Positions 13,359 to 24,439 of a DNA stretch of 64,000 nt are shown one piece after another. The DNA is from Epiperipatus broadwayi (lineage: Eukaryota; Onychophora; Udeonychophora; Euonychophora; Peripatidae): the NCBI GenBank assembly GCA_028023455.1, contig JAQFVV010006231.1:8076036-8140035 (forward strand), read 5' to 3'. Position 1 is the stretch's first letter, and every line of letters begins with the position of its first letter. The notes beneath the pieces are model-generated. The model was not told the origin of the DNA. It saw only the letters and a list, made by a program, of their open reading frames with translations, and did no database searches. Position numbers and translations under genes: made by a program.

Positions 13359-13765
13359 GAGTAGGCACTAGATAGGGATTTTATGCACAAGCCTTCTGGC
13401 ATCCATTGATTGCTCTTGTTAGCACAAGATGGCACTACTATATGGAGAGTGTTGTTTTGTTTTGAATTGTTTAATAACAATTATTGTGCTAGTATGAGAT
13501 AGTGATCATGTGATGTTTAGTGGTTTAACACCAATCCTGCCTAATAGGATAGTGGTGGCTATGGTTGTTAAAGAGCCAAAGACACCAAAATGTATGGGTA
13601 CTGAATTGAGTTCAGACCCATATGACTATATAAGCTATTGAGCTTGGATTGAAAATATTAATAGTGTTTTCAATTTCATTCTCATAGTTTTGTAGTTAAA
13701 TAGAGTTAAAAGGTGGGTGCTGGAGGGTTGCATTAGATCCTAAGATCTAGGTGCAGTGCTCTCAG

Positions 13766-13824
13766 ATCCAAGGCTCCTCACTGATGAAGGCCACAAGCCA
13801 GAAACTAGTCTGGGGATATTGGAT
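13766..13824 (+). ncRNA. Hammerhead ribozyme, family A, copy 4
   Basis: This copy matches copy 3 exactly, 466 bp downstream in the same orientation, with the same core, stem II, ACTAGT stem III and GTC triplet. The right arm of the insertion ends at 13938, about 128 bp beyond this copy's predicted cleavage site at 13810. Confidence 0.82.
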
Positions 13825-14457
13825 GAGTAGGCACTAGATAGGGATTTTATGCACAAGCCTTCTGGCATCCATTGATTGCTCTTGTTAGCACAAGATGGCA
13901 CTACTATATGGAGAGTGTTGTTTTGTTTTGAATTGTTTAAATTCTAAAATCACCAGTTTGGATTCTTAAGTTTATCATGCTGCTTAATTACAGAATTCTC
14001 TTAAGAAATGTTTTGTGAATAATTAAAAGAAAGCATTCACCAAGTTTTATATGATTGGTTTAATAATAATGGTTGTAGAGTTTATAGAAATTTAAAGGCA
14101 GAAGTCCAATGATACTAAATTATTTTCTGATCATGCTCATTTTAGATTTGTTTTTTATGTGCTTTATATAACAAATGTTTTTTAAAAGCAATATTATAAC
14201 CTTAATATATATCAACAGAATAATATTTTGGTACTTGAGTACTAACTAAGCTATGACGTACTACATAGGCCGCCGGTAGATAAGATCAACGATCAACCAA
14301 AACAATGTCATGGCAACTGAAACATTGGCATGCCTAATCGAAAGAAGTACAATATTAATAGTAGCAAACTCTCCATAAAGTAGTGTACCCAGTGCAAGCC
14401 TTAGTAATCAATGGATGCAGGATGGTTTGGGTATAAAATCCCATCTAGTACCTACTC

Positions 14458-14516
14458 ATCCAATATCCTCAGACTAGTTTCTAGTGTGTGGCTTTCATCA
14501 ATGAAGAGCTTTGGAC
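14458..14516 (-). ncRNA. Decayed hammerhead, family A
   Basis: On the minus strand this reads TTGATGA instead of CTGATGA, with GAAA, ACTAGT and GTC still present. The first core base C3 is changed to U and stem II is disrupted, so activity is unlikely. It is a relic of the same ribozyme. Confidence 0.65.
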
Positions 14517-15033
14517 CTGAGAGCACTGCACCTAGATCTAAGGATCTAGAGCAAATCTCCAGCAGCCATGTTTTACCTATTTAATTAACTATAAAGCTAG
14601 GAGCTCAAGATGAAAACACCTTAATGTCTTCAACCCAAGCTTATTCACTTGTATAGTCATATAGATCTGAATCCAGTTCAGTATCTATACATTTTGCTAT
14701 CCTTGTTTTATCAAAAACTACTGTATGGAGAGTTTGCTACTGTTAATAGCAGCTTGTGTAAGCATAGGATATGGTGATCATATGTTTTGTTGGTTTTATA
14801 TCATTTCTGTCTAGGGGATAATGGTGACAGTGGTTTTTGATAAACTAAGGACATCAAAATGTATGGATGCTGAACTGGATTCAAATCTATATGACTATAC
14901 AAGCAGATGAGCTTGAATTGAAAACATTAAAGTGTTTTCATTTTGAGCTCCTAGCTTTATGGTTAACTAAATAGGTAAAAGGTGGCAGCTGGAGGGTTGC
15001 ATTACATCCTTAGATCTAGGTGCAGTGCTCTCA

Positions 15034-15092
15034 TATCCACAGTCTCATTGATGAAAGCCACAAGATAGAAACTAGTCTGAGGATATAAGATG
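15034..15092 (+). ncRNA. Decayed hammerhead, family A
   Basis: The plus strand reads TTGATGA, then AGC-CACAA-GAT in place of a full stem II, then GAAA, ACTAGT and GTC, with a partly preserved helix I. The C3 change and the broken stem II argue against activity. Confidence 0.65.
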
Positions 15093-15526
15093 AGTAGGCA
15101 CTAGATGGGGATTTTATGCACAAACTTTGCTGCATTCATTGACCACTAAGACTTGTACTGGGTGGCATTACTGTATGGAGTTTGCTATTGTTAGTAACAG
15201 CTTGTGTAAGTATAGGAAATGATTATGTGGTGTTTTGAAGAACAATATTAAATGTTTTCATTGGGAGGTTACAGGTGAGAGTATATTAGATAAAATGTTG
15301 AAGATTTTTAAGAGTATTACATCACTGAAAAAGGGAGTCAATAAATTGATAGCTTATAAGATGGTCAATAAATAGACTAAAGGATCTATGCAAGATATAT
15401 GTGAACATCTTTAATTCAACTTTGTTAAATTTTTTCACTTTTTCCTGGAGATAGAATGACTCTATTCATTTATAATATGAAAAAAAAGATTAATAGAGTG
15501 TGTATATAAATAAGTAAATGAATGGT

Positions 15527-15615
15527 GCTATATGTATGGAGAGTTTAACCACTGTGTAAACAGCTTAAGTAAGCATAAGAAATGGTGATCATGTGATGTT
15601 TAATGATTTAATATA
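15527..15615 (+). repeat. Family A 3'-end fragment
   Basis: The stretch contains ATGTATGGAGAGTTTAACC, then an AGCATAAGAAATGGTGATCA block, GTGATGTTTAATG and TTTAAT. These are the landmarks at the unit boundary of family A. No hammerhead is included, so it is a short truncated copy. Confidence 0.65.
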
Positions 15616-16108
15616 TGAAGTGATTGACAACTCAGTAAATAATAATAATATATCTATATTTTTTTGTAAAATTTTCCAAATAATTTTTGTCAAAAAATAA
15701 TAATGAATTTTGTTTATTCAAAATTAAGGATTTGCTGTTAGGAATTTTTTTAGAATACAAATTAATTTTATATTAGTAATAAATTCATTTCTTAACTCAT
15801 GAGAACGTATACCAAATTATGGTTAGATTTATAATTTATATTTTTAATATAATGTTATTTAACATCGTAAATTTTTAACAACTTTATAATATTGGTTTAA
15901 AACAAAATATTCCATAAGGACTTGAAAAACTAATTAATTTATTAATAAATGTTCGAAAATAAAGTTGAAATTTAGCTACAATTTGTATATTAATATAGAT
16001 TAATACATTATGTAAATTAATACACTATAGAGGGTTACACATGACCCTCAACTCTCCATGCCATCTCGTATTGCTAACCCATCTGATCACACACATGTTG
16101 AAAAGATA

Positions 16109-16169
16109 AATAATCACCGATATATGTATTTCGTGCTAAACCAGCCCTCATCAGTTGGTCCAGATTACC
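16109..16169 (-). ncRNA. Hammerhead ribozyme, family B, left copy
   Basis: On the minus strand, helix I is GGTAATC, a TGG bulge, then ACCAA. The core is CTGATGA, stem II is GGGCT-GGTTT-AGCAC with one G-A mismatch, and GAAA follows. The short stem III lies within ATACATAT. The site is followed by TCGGT and GATTATT, which pair with ACCAA (one mismatch from a T-to-C change) and GGTAATC. The catalytic bases are intact but helix I is weakened beside the cleavage site. Confidence 0.78.
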
Positions 16170-16274
16170 ATCTCTACATTGTGGCCTGGAGTAGTTTGAA
16201 GCCTGTCCATTAAAGCATAAAGATTGGCTATCTTAATATAAAGCTGAGCACTGATTGTATACATGTGTGGAAAT

Positions 16275-16335
16275 GGTAATCTGGACCAACTGATGAGTGC
16301 TGGTTTAGTATGAAATACATATATTGGTGATTATT
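16275..16335 (+). ncRNA. Hammerhead ribozyme, family B, right copy
   Basis: On the plus strand, GGTAATC (16275-16281), a TGG bulge and ACCAA (16285-16289) form helix I with TTGGT (16324-16328) and GATTATT (16329-16335), giving 12 pairs with two G-U. CTGATGA is at 16290-16296. Stem II is GTGCT (16297-16301) with AGTAT (16307-16311), and GAAA is at 16312-16315. The ATA cleavage triplet is at 16321-16323. Every core position is canonical. This is the better preserved of the two family B copies in this insertion. Confidence 0.85.
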
Positions 16336-16425
16336 TATCTTTTCAACATGTGTGTGATCAGCATGGAGAGTTGAGGGTTGTGTGAAAGTCTGAGTTTGAA
16401 TCTTGCATACATTAATACATTATGT

Positions 16426-19400
16426 GGAGTAATTTTGAGGATTCTGTGACTTATTTGACAGTATTACTTTTCAGTTTTTATATCACTTTTTTTTAAGAAA
16501 TGATGGATAAAATGAGAAAAATTTTCAAATTAATTTTTTTATGAGTTTTTTTTTTTTTTGTATAAATAAATAACTGGATTATATAACATTTTAAATATGG
16601 TACTCATATATTCTACAATCAGAAAAATTATAAAAAAATCACTGTCCATTAAAGCTATAACCAATAATGATAGAATCATATTGTGCTTAGGTCCTGAGTC
16701 TGTATATAGCAGTAATGATAAAATGGGACCATTAAATGAAAATGTCTTTTTTTGAATTCATGAATGTATATAACAACAAACCAATATATTATTAAATAGA
16801 ATATGCTAAATGTTACTTTGCTTAGCTTGTTGTATTTGTAATTAATTAAACATATATAAGCAAAATTAAAAAGAAAATTTAAAACCAATAATGTTATGAT
16901 AAAACAACTACAGGAAATTCCACAATGTGGGAAAAATATAAACATTTATTACTATAATGTATTGAAAAATATCTTTGAATGCTCATATTTACAAACTGTT
17001 ACCATGTTAAAAGTACTTTTATAAAACTTTAAAAAAAAAAAAAAAACATGTGCAAACAGTATTTAAAATAATAGCTGCCCTGTAATTAACAGTTTTATTA
17101 ATAAGTTTAAAACTTGATTTCAAAAATGTATAAAGTATATGTTCATATTTTTCATTTATTATTCAAATTAGTCTTCAACTAATAAATAAGTTTTTTTCCC
17201 TCTTTTTTAATTTATTAATAAAAGATCGTCTTTCCCCGCTTACCCTTTTTTTCATATTCTAAATTGAATTATTTGATTCTCACAGATATGAAATATTTAA
17301 CAGGGTTATATATTATATAATGTAAATTAAATAATATTTCAGTAAAATAATTAAATTTTGAAAAAATAAAATATGGGCATTATTATTTTTTATTTTTCAT
17401 AAGTACATATGAAAGTTTTTAAATATTAAAAATGTTAATCACAATATATACATTGTGCCTAGTAAAAAGCATAGATACTCAATAATGCTAGGTATAATTC
17501 TTAGAGATAGATGTTAAGTAAAGTGCCATGCACGTAATTTTAACCCAATCTCATTATAGCAACAACAACAAAAAAACTTTATTGTGAGCCATTATTGTGA
17601 TACATATGTGCATTTTATATCATTCTGTCTTATAAAAGTAATAAAAATAAATTATTTATATATTCACTCATGCACATACATATATACTTATCTCACCACT
17701 TTCATCATCCAACTCATATGTCTTCATTTCTATAGTTCAATTGAAATTTCAATAGTTTCTTTGATTGCCAACAGTAAAATTTATTTTAGCATTTAAAGTT
17801 CTTGAGATGATATCATAATACTGGTTATTTTATTGAAAATGTTAATTGATATGAAGCCATTATAAAACATTAATGTCATCTACTAAAGTATTTATTACTT
17901 GTTTTGAAAACTTGTAAAAAATGTTAATCTTTTCACAATTTTTATTATAAACATTAGTATTTCAAGCATATTACATTACAAAATTTAATATCTTGTTAAT
18001 AAATAAACAAGTCAATTTTAACAACAATCCATCACTCAAAATAATATTATTTCTTCTGAAGTGAAAGAAATGTATCAAATTAGAATTATTTTTAAAATAA
18101 AAGAAAGTTTATGCATATGTTTCTTAAATAACAGATAGTAAATTGAACTCTAGTTAAATAAATAAACTTCCCTTTAATATAAAATATGTCAAAAATGCAT
18201 TTTATAAACTGTAAATTAAATACAAATAAATTGTTTTTGAAGTGTAATCATGCCATTTTCCCCATAAGATTTATGATATTGCTAAATTTTAAATAGTGAA
18301 TATCTCTTAGTATTTAGTTTACTCACAATCTAGAAGTACATCTTTTCTGCCTATTTAAATATTTCATTGATAAAAGATAAATAATTTTATTTATTTAGAT
18401 ATGAAGAATTAATAAGCTTTATTGTGGAAATAATTATATGTGCTTAATAATTGATTAATAACTTTTTATTATTGTAAATCTGATTTTATTTTTAAAATTA
18501 CTATCCTTGTTATTCTATAAATGAAATTTTTGAAATAGAAAAATAAACACTATCATTATATGTACCAAGAAAAGCTTTTTTTAAATATTGTATGCTTTCA
18601 ACTACCTTGTAGTCATAATCATAATAGAAATACATAAAGCGAATAGTAATTTATTGAAAATAAAGGTACAAAATTATACTGAAATTATGAATGAAATTGG
18701 TAATACCGAATAGAAAAAAGACTACTGTTTTAACAATTTTTTTTTTTTTAAGAATAGTCTTTCCAGGTTTTCAGTATTTTGTGATGCAAATCTGATATTA
18801 TTATTATATTTATTTATTATATTATAATGGTAGATAAACTGTCTTCGTTTTGGTTATTGATACATCTCAGTAAAATTAATTCAATTAAAGTGAAACTAGA
18901 AAAAAGATGATTTCCTATATTTCTATGTGTATATGCAACTATTTTAATGAATTGAATCACATTTTAACTTGCACTTTAAAATCAAATCTCTTTATAGAAA
19001 AGTTGAACCAAATTATTTAAAAAAATATATACAAATATTATCACAAATATTTTAGTAAATTAAAATGTTCATAAATTAATAACATTTCACAACAAATTAT
19101 TGATAAACACTGAATAAAAGAAATGATAACTGAAGTTTTGCAACTAAAAGCAGAAATTGTAATATAATATTCATGTTGATTATATTTAGTAATTTTTGAA
19201 AGAAATGACATGAATTATAATTTAAAGGCTTTTAAAATAAAATAAAAATGTATTGAAATGATGAGAGAAAAAATTATAGTTCATTTTACTTAGTTTTATA
19301 TATTGTTCATAGAATATTTCCCAAATATTTTGACTAGTATGTATGCTAATTTTAAATAGACAATATCTATCAGCAGCTGAACAGAAAGAATTAGTATAAT

Positions 19401-19572
19401 ATAATAGAAATATATTTAGTTTATAATACATCAGACTATATTATAACAGCCATACATTCAATATAAATTAAAACTGAAACATACACACAAAGTTGTTTTA
19501 AATAATTTAATGAGTTTATTTATTCTGACTAATTTATATATATATGTTAAAACGAAGATTTGCACGGGTTAA
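16426..19572. other. AT-rich sequence without recognisable gene
   Basis: No open frame here exceeds about 90 codons, and none has a recognisable motif. Poly-A or poly-T runs occur near 16550, 17031 and 18739. The frames at 16676-16945 and 17584-17796 are hydrophobic, as expected from translated AT-rich DNA, and are treated as chance. Confidence 0.55.
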
Positions 19573-19646
19573 ATATATAAAATACATATTTTGCGGGTTC
19601 ATCCGTGTTAACACGGATGAACCCGCAAAATATGTATTTTATATAT
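19573..19646. repeat. 74-bp perfect palindrome with no spacer
   Basis: The sequence is self-complementary around the 19609/19610 centre (GTTAAC). Thirty-seven bases on each side match without a mismatch, including the GC-rich block GCGGGTTCATCCGTG. It is embedded in an AT-rich and (TA)n-rich flank, with the (TA)n tract continuing to about 19656. It may be a tiny foldback transposon, an inverted duplication, or an assembly artefact. Confidence 0.9.
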
Positions 19647-19656
19647 ATATATATAC

Positions 19657-20674
19657 TAGTAATAATAGTAATTACTAGTTCTCCTGGTGGCTGACTAGTT
19701 GAAAAACAACAATAATATTAATCATAGAACAGTTCATATGTCTACAGATAGACAATTCATAGATAAATAATTAGTTAGAACTCATCTCTAACTCCAAGAT
19801 TTCTTAGTCTTTATTTAGTAACTATAATCTTTTTTTAACTTCCATAATTTCAGATGGTCTAATAATGTCAAATAAGCACCTTGCTCAGTCTAATTAGATT
19901 TGACTGGAGCTCTTTTCTACTGCTATATCTTGTCTGTAATTGCACAATCTCATTTCATTTTATTCTTCAAGGTTCACTAGTCTACTTTTTACTTTACTTT
20001 TTTCCCTTGTTCTCTTTCATTAGAAGTTATGCAAGGAATTTATTAATTTTGCTAATTTGTATATTGTTAAACTTTATCATAATGCAAATGAGAATATTGT
20101 TTGTTTGCAGTTAGTCTAATTCTCTTTTCTGCATATAATTATTTCTAGAGTGACTCAACATTGGCTGTATTGATCAGTTTGCACACACATACATATATAT
20201 AACTTTATTAATAAATACATAACTAGTCAATGCAAAACAATACTTATCTTTACTCTAGAGATATGTAGACTTTTAATAATAAATAAAATCTTCAGATTTA
20301 CTGATTTTCTTTACAGTCTAGTCTTCACAATGATAGTATGAGTTTCTTCTCATCAATAATTACTTTATTGTTTGAAGAAGTAGCTAGCTCCAGTAGATCT
20401 ATGCTAGGACTTTCTTCTTTAATTTCTTTTTCTAAAAATTTTTTCTCTTATTTCCATCTCCATATTTGTATAAGCATCAGTCTTAATATTCTTATCTATT
20501 CTCAAAGTAGTAGTTATATCTGCTAGTATTTCAGTTTGATGTTCTCTATAATATGATTTATATGCTATCTCAAAATTCTATCATCTCCTAATGTTATTTC
20601 TCATATTTGTGCAGTTACTATTTTACTTATTTCTCATGGAAACTACTTTTTCTTAAGTATATCCTTTATCCAAA
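19657..20674. other. AT-rich sequence without recognisable gene
   Basis: Pyrimidine-rich stretches generate two short plus-strand frames (19881-20114 and 20338-20526) rich in Ser, Leu and Phe. Neither has a recognisable domain. No repeat with clear ends was found. Confidence 0.5.
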
Positions 20675-20835
20675 CTGTCTACTTTAACATTACATGATCA
20701 TTATTTCTTATGCTTTCTCATAATTGTTATTAAAACAGGCAAAACTCTATATACAGTAGTGCCACTCAGTACAAGTCAGAGTAATCAATGGATGCCAGAA
20801 GGCTTGTGCATAAAATCCTTATCTAGTGTCTACTC

Positions 20836-20894
20836 ATCCAATATCCCCAGACTAGTTTCTAGCTTATGGCTTTCGTCATTGAGGAGCCTTGGAT
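20836..20894 (-). ncRNA. Decayed hammerhead, family A, with compensatory stem II change
   Basis: The minus strand reads ATGACGA in place of CTGATGA (C3 changed), then stem II AGC-CATAA-GCT, GAAA, ACTAGT and GTC. Stem II uses A-U where the young copies use G-C (GGC/GCC), so pairing is kept despite substitutions on both sides. Helix I is nearly complete. Confidence 0.65.
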
Positions 20895-20932
20895 CTGAGA
20901 ACACTGCACCCTAGATCTTAAGATCTAATCTA

Positions 20933-20979
20933 ACCTGACAAAATCCACAAGCTAGAAACTAGTCTGGGGATATTGGATG
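20933..20979 (+). ncRNA. Truncated decayed hammerhead, family A
   Basis: It begins inside helix I at CCTGACAA and keeps AAGCTAGAAACTAGTCTGGGG and the 3' half of helix I. Core positions after CTGA are altered (CAA for TGA) and the 5' strand of helix I is lost at the head-to-head junction. Confidence 0.55.
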
Positions 20980-21371
20980 AGTAGGCACTAGATAAGGATT
21001 TTAGGCACAAGCCTTCTTGCATCCGTTGATTATTCTGGCTTTCACTGAGTGGCACTATGTAATGAGAGTTTTGCCTGTTTTAATAATAATTATGATCAAG
21101 CATAAGAAATGGTGATCATGTGATGTTTAGGGGTTTAATACCAATTTTTCCTAATAAGATAGTGGTGGCTATGGTTATTAAAGAACCAAAGACACCAAAA
21201 TGTATGAGTACTGAACTGAGTTTAGATCTATATGACTATATAAGCTAATGAGCTTGGATTGAAAATATTGTGTTTTTAATTTTATTCTCATAGTTTTGTA
21301 GTTAAGTAGAGATAATAGGTGGCTGCTGGAGGGTTACATTAGATCCTAAGATCTAGGTGCAGTGCTCTCAG

Positions 21372-21429
21372 ATCCAAGACTCCTCACTGACAAAAGCCAC
21401 AAATTAGAAAGTAGTCTGGGATATTGAAT
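21372..21429 (+). ncRNA. Decayed hammerhead, family A
   Basis: Helix I begins ATCCAAGAC, and the core reads CTGACAA rather than CTGATGA. Stem II is largely lost. GAAA is kept, the palindrome is changed to AGTAGT, and GTC remains. It is probably inactive. Confidence 0.55.
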
Positions 21430-21551
21430 GAGTAGGCACTAAATAAGCATTTTATACACAAGCCTTCTGGTATCCATTAATTACTCTGACTTGCACTGAG
21501 TGGTACTACTGTATGAAAAGTTTTGCCTGTTTTAATTTCTGTCTATTTTAA

Positions 21552-24439
21552 ATTAAATGACATTTTTAAAGTTTACATCTTTCCTTTTATCTTTATTTGG
21601 CATTAAAAGAGGTACATTATTAGTAATTTCATGGGTGTCTTTCTATTTTAGAATCGTGTACAAAAATTTATCTTAATTCCTTGTATGTTATATAAAATAT
21701 CATTTTTTAACAACAAATAAGTCAAAATCTTTTTTAAATCAGATAATCAGGGCTAGAAATTTTAATCTATTTTAGTTTATTTTACTAATCCCTTGTTTAT
21801 CTCTAATTAAACTAAAAATTTTATTAAACATTTTTTTATTTTAAAAGGAAACACAATTTTCATTTTGTTTAAATTTTACTTTCTTTAATTAATTTTTTTC
21901 TGTTAAAAAAAGAGCAAAAGAAATGATATTTTTATCAAAAAGTAAATTTATTATATCTTTCTGATTTATTTTTGATTAATTATTCTTAGTTTTATTCAGT
22001 TAAACTTTTAAAAATTTAAAATATACTGCAATTTTTTTTCTGTTTGAAATATTAAAATTAGCTAAGGAAATATTAAAATTAGCTAAGGTATTATTAAAAC
22101 ATAATTTTAATCATCTCTTAACTTTTAATATTTATATTTTATTGGGTTATATATATAACCCATGGCAGAGGTGTTATATATATATATATATATTGTAACT
22201 GACAGAATTGCACAACCCACATGCATATCACCTGAGGGCAATTTATATGTGCATTTCATATTCGATGTCACAGAATACCAAATTTTTCTTTTACAGACTG
22301 CTATAGTCAGGTAGAAACAAGAGAATTATTTACCTAAGTTATTGGTTGCAAATAAAGATGACAAACTTTCAAAAATAATAAGACAACACTATTTATTCAT
22401 GTATATACAACACAAACATACACTGGCATGACTAGTTACCTAATGTATATCTTAATTCATGATAATTAATCCTTGCTAATTTTATTATTTTAATTTAACT
22501 TATGCACAGATATGGTATATGATCGTATAAAGATTTGAAACAAATGATTGATAGTCACTAGTTTAGAATATTATTTGTTAATTATTTGAATTGATTCCAA
22601 TCTACTGCATAGACATCTATTTGCTCTCAACTCTCATTCGCGATATACATAGGCTAATTGACACTGTTTAATGATGGTAATACAAGCTTATAAACTAAGA
22701 GTGATCTTACTACTAAATTCCAGGCTATGATATTAGTATGCCATAAATGATAAAATAATTATAAAACACGGGAAATCGCATTTGTACTATAATGGTATCT
22801 ATATAAGAGCAAATACGTGTGATAATTGTATGCTTATTGTAGGAATTAACTGTCTACTGCATGTATAGTGTACAGTGACTAGCAGTTGCATACATGTCAC
22901 AATGACATATATGAAAGAAAATAGATGGCATATGGTAGGAATTGATCATCTACCACAAAATCATTGTTTAAATAAGAAAATGATTGTAAGAGATCAGCAG
23001 CTGCAAATGATGTTACAATCATTAAATACTGACACATTACATAAGAATGAGAATCAGATATAACTCATAGTCTGAATTGAAGGATACCAGCCATACATTC
23101 TTCATCAATAATAATAATAATAATTCAAACATAAGACTAGTTAGCTAAAACTTACATCTACTTAATAGACCTTAATCTAGCTTGTCTATGCAGCTTGATT
23201 TAACTCCATTCATAATTTTAAAATTTTACTGATTTAACATACTATTATTAACTAAATAAAGTGGAAATAACTAATTAACATACCAATATTTAGTAACATG
23301 GAAAGAGATTGAGATTATGAGCTATTTGTCTTTACAGAATAATTTTTTATATTATTTTTCACTGACTAAATAGTGGTATGATAAATAGATCAAACTATCT
23401 TCTTTTGCCACACCTGCTTGTAAACAAACTAAAAATAAATCATTATTTATTAACATATTTCATGATATAATAATTAACTAAATATTAGTTTAAACGTTAT
23501 ATTTATTCTTTCAGCTTAATAGTTCACATTCAGTCTTTAGGTATTTGCATTCATTCTTTACCATAGCTATAATGAATGAAGGTTTAATTGACATTCATCT
23601 TGGCTTAATGACTGGTTCTTTCTGTTATTGGACATCAGATTTGTACTCATGTCAGCTGGATACCTAGTGGGTGCATGTTCAGATAGTTTCTTCTATTGTT
23701 GACAACTTCTTTCTCAGGACTCATTGGTGGGTTTTGACCACTCTTGCATGGTAGACTTGCTGGAACTGTCAGATAAGAATTAATTAAAGCAGAATAATAA
23801 TATTGGCAAAATGATAATCATTGGCAGAATAATAATCACTGGCAGAAACAAGATAGAATAATAATGAAAAAAAAATTTTAGCACTATAATTAGCTATCTT
23901 ATCAGTAAAATTTGGATCCATTTCTTAGCTTGGATCCTCTGATTTATTGACTATAGATAATCCATTACTATTACTGAAGTCTGTCTGAGTTTATTTGTCC
24001 AATACCCTATTTGCAAGCTCTTATTTTTGAGCAGAAATGTTAGCTTTTTTAATTAAATCATTTTAATTATTTATCTTCTTGAACTTAATCTAGTAAACAT
24101 TTTAATTACTTTATAGAATGTCATTTTCACCTTTTAACATCTTTTACTTTTAAACTACTTTTAGATTCTAAAATTTAGAATCTAGAATCTTTTTCTGTTT
24201 ACAAACTTTAGAAAATATTTTGTTTTTAACACAAATTAATTTTATAATTAATTATGCCATATACATTTATCTGTGCATTTATAATAGATATTTAATTTTT
24301 ATTTATAAAAATTTATTAAAACTTTTAAACTTATATTTTGTTCATAATTTTTACCATTCGAACATGAATATATATGTGCATATATATATAGCTTCTATAT
24401 TTATAATATTCTCATGGATAAATGAATTCATAGCATGAT
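21552..24439. other. AT-rich region with a possible LTR start at 22191
   Basis: No gene is recognised. After a (TA)n tract (about 22170-22190) the sequence begins TGTAACTGACAGAATTGCAC, resembling the TGTAAC start of the long LTRs found elsewhere in this window. A TATA-like CTATATAAGAG lies near 22799, and base composition rises between about 22190 and 23800. No matching GTTACA end in a (TA)n tract was found, so an LTR here is only a possibility. The 62-codon frame at 22875-23063 has no known motif. Confidence 0.3.

Larger units (their letters stand above)
12076..13953. mobile_element. Family A insertion: 466-bp hammerhead units in a head-to-head array
   Basis: A 1.85-kb insertion (12091-13938) is flanked by the perfect 15-bp direct repeat AAATTCTAAAATCAC (12076-12090 and 13939-13953). 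The left arm (about 12086-13110) holds two complete 466-bp units plus a partial third. At 13109-13111 it switches abruptly, with only GC as microhomology, to the inverted orientation. The right arm runs to 13938 and holds 1.8 units. The copies are almost identical, so the insertion is young. Each full unit carries one hammerhead ribozyme, on the minus strand in the left arm and the plus strand in the right arm. No reverse transcriptase is encoded, so the element is non-autonomous. It resembles an animal retrozyme or isolated Penelope-type terminal repeats. The identical 68-codon frames repeated here are antisense or incidental to the ribozyme unit. Confidence 0.9.
14344..15251. mobile_element. 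Family A insertion, older head-to-head copy
   Basis: A diverged family A insertion of about 880 bp is flanked by GAAGTACAATATTAA (14344-14358) and GAAGAACAATATTAA (15237-15251), a 15-bp target-site duplication with one mismatch. The left arm (to about 14718) is in minus orientation. The right arm is in plus orientation and begins with the end of one unit before reading through most of the next. Both arms carry a decayed hammerhead. Landmarks shared with the young copy include ACCTAGATCT, CTACTCATCCAATAT and the TATGGAGAGT end. Confidence 0.8.
15999..16425. mobile_element. Family B insertion: head-to-head hammerhead element
   Basis: About 397 bp (16014-16410) is flanked by the perfect 15-bp direct repeat ATTAATACATTATGT (15999-16013 and 16411-16425). 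The left arm is in minus orientation and the right arm in plus. Each contains a hammerhead and the downstream blocks CTTTTCAACATGTGTGTGAT and ATGGAGAGTTGAGGGT. The right arm has a longer 5' part (about 16180-16275) than the left. There is no coding capacity. Family B shares its architecture and TSD length with family A, but little primary sequence beyond GGAGAGTT. Confidence 0.85.
20675..21551. mobile_element. Family A insertion, third head-to-head copy
   Basis: The insertion is bounded by CTGTCTACTTTAA (20675-20687) and CTGTCTATTTTAA (21539-21551), a 13-bp direct repeat with one mismatch. The left arm (to about 20930) is minus and the right arm is plus, with about 1.3 units. Three decayed hammerheads are present. 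The left arm ends in the long terminus near ACATGATCATT, while the right arm ends in the short terminus TTTTGCCTGTTTTAA. Confidence 0.8.
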
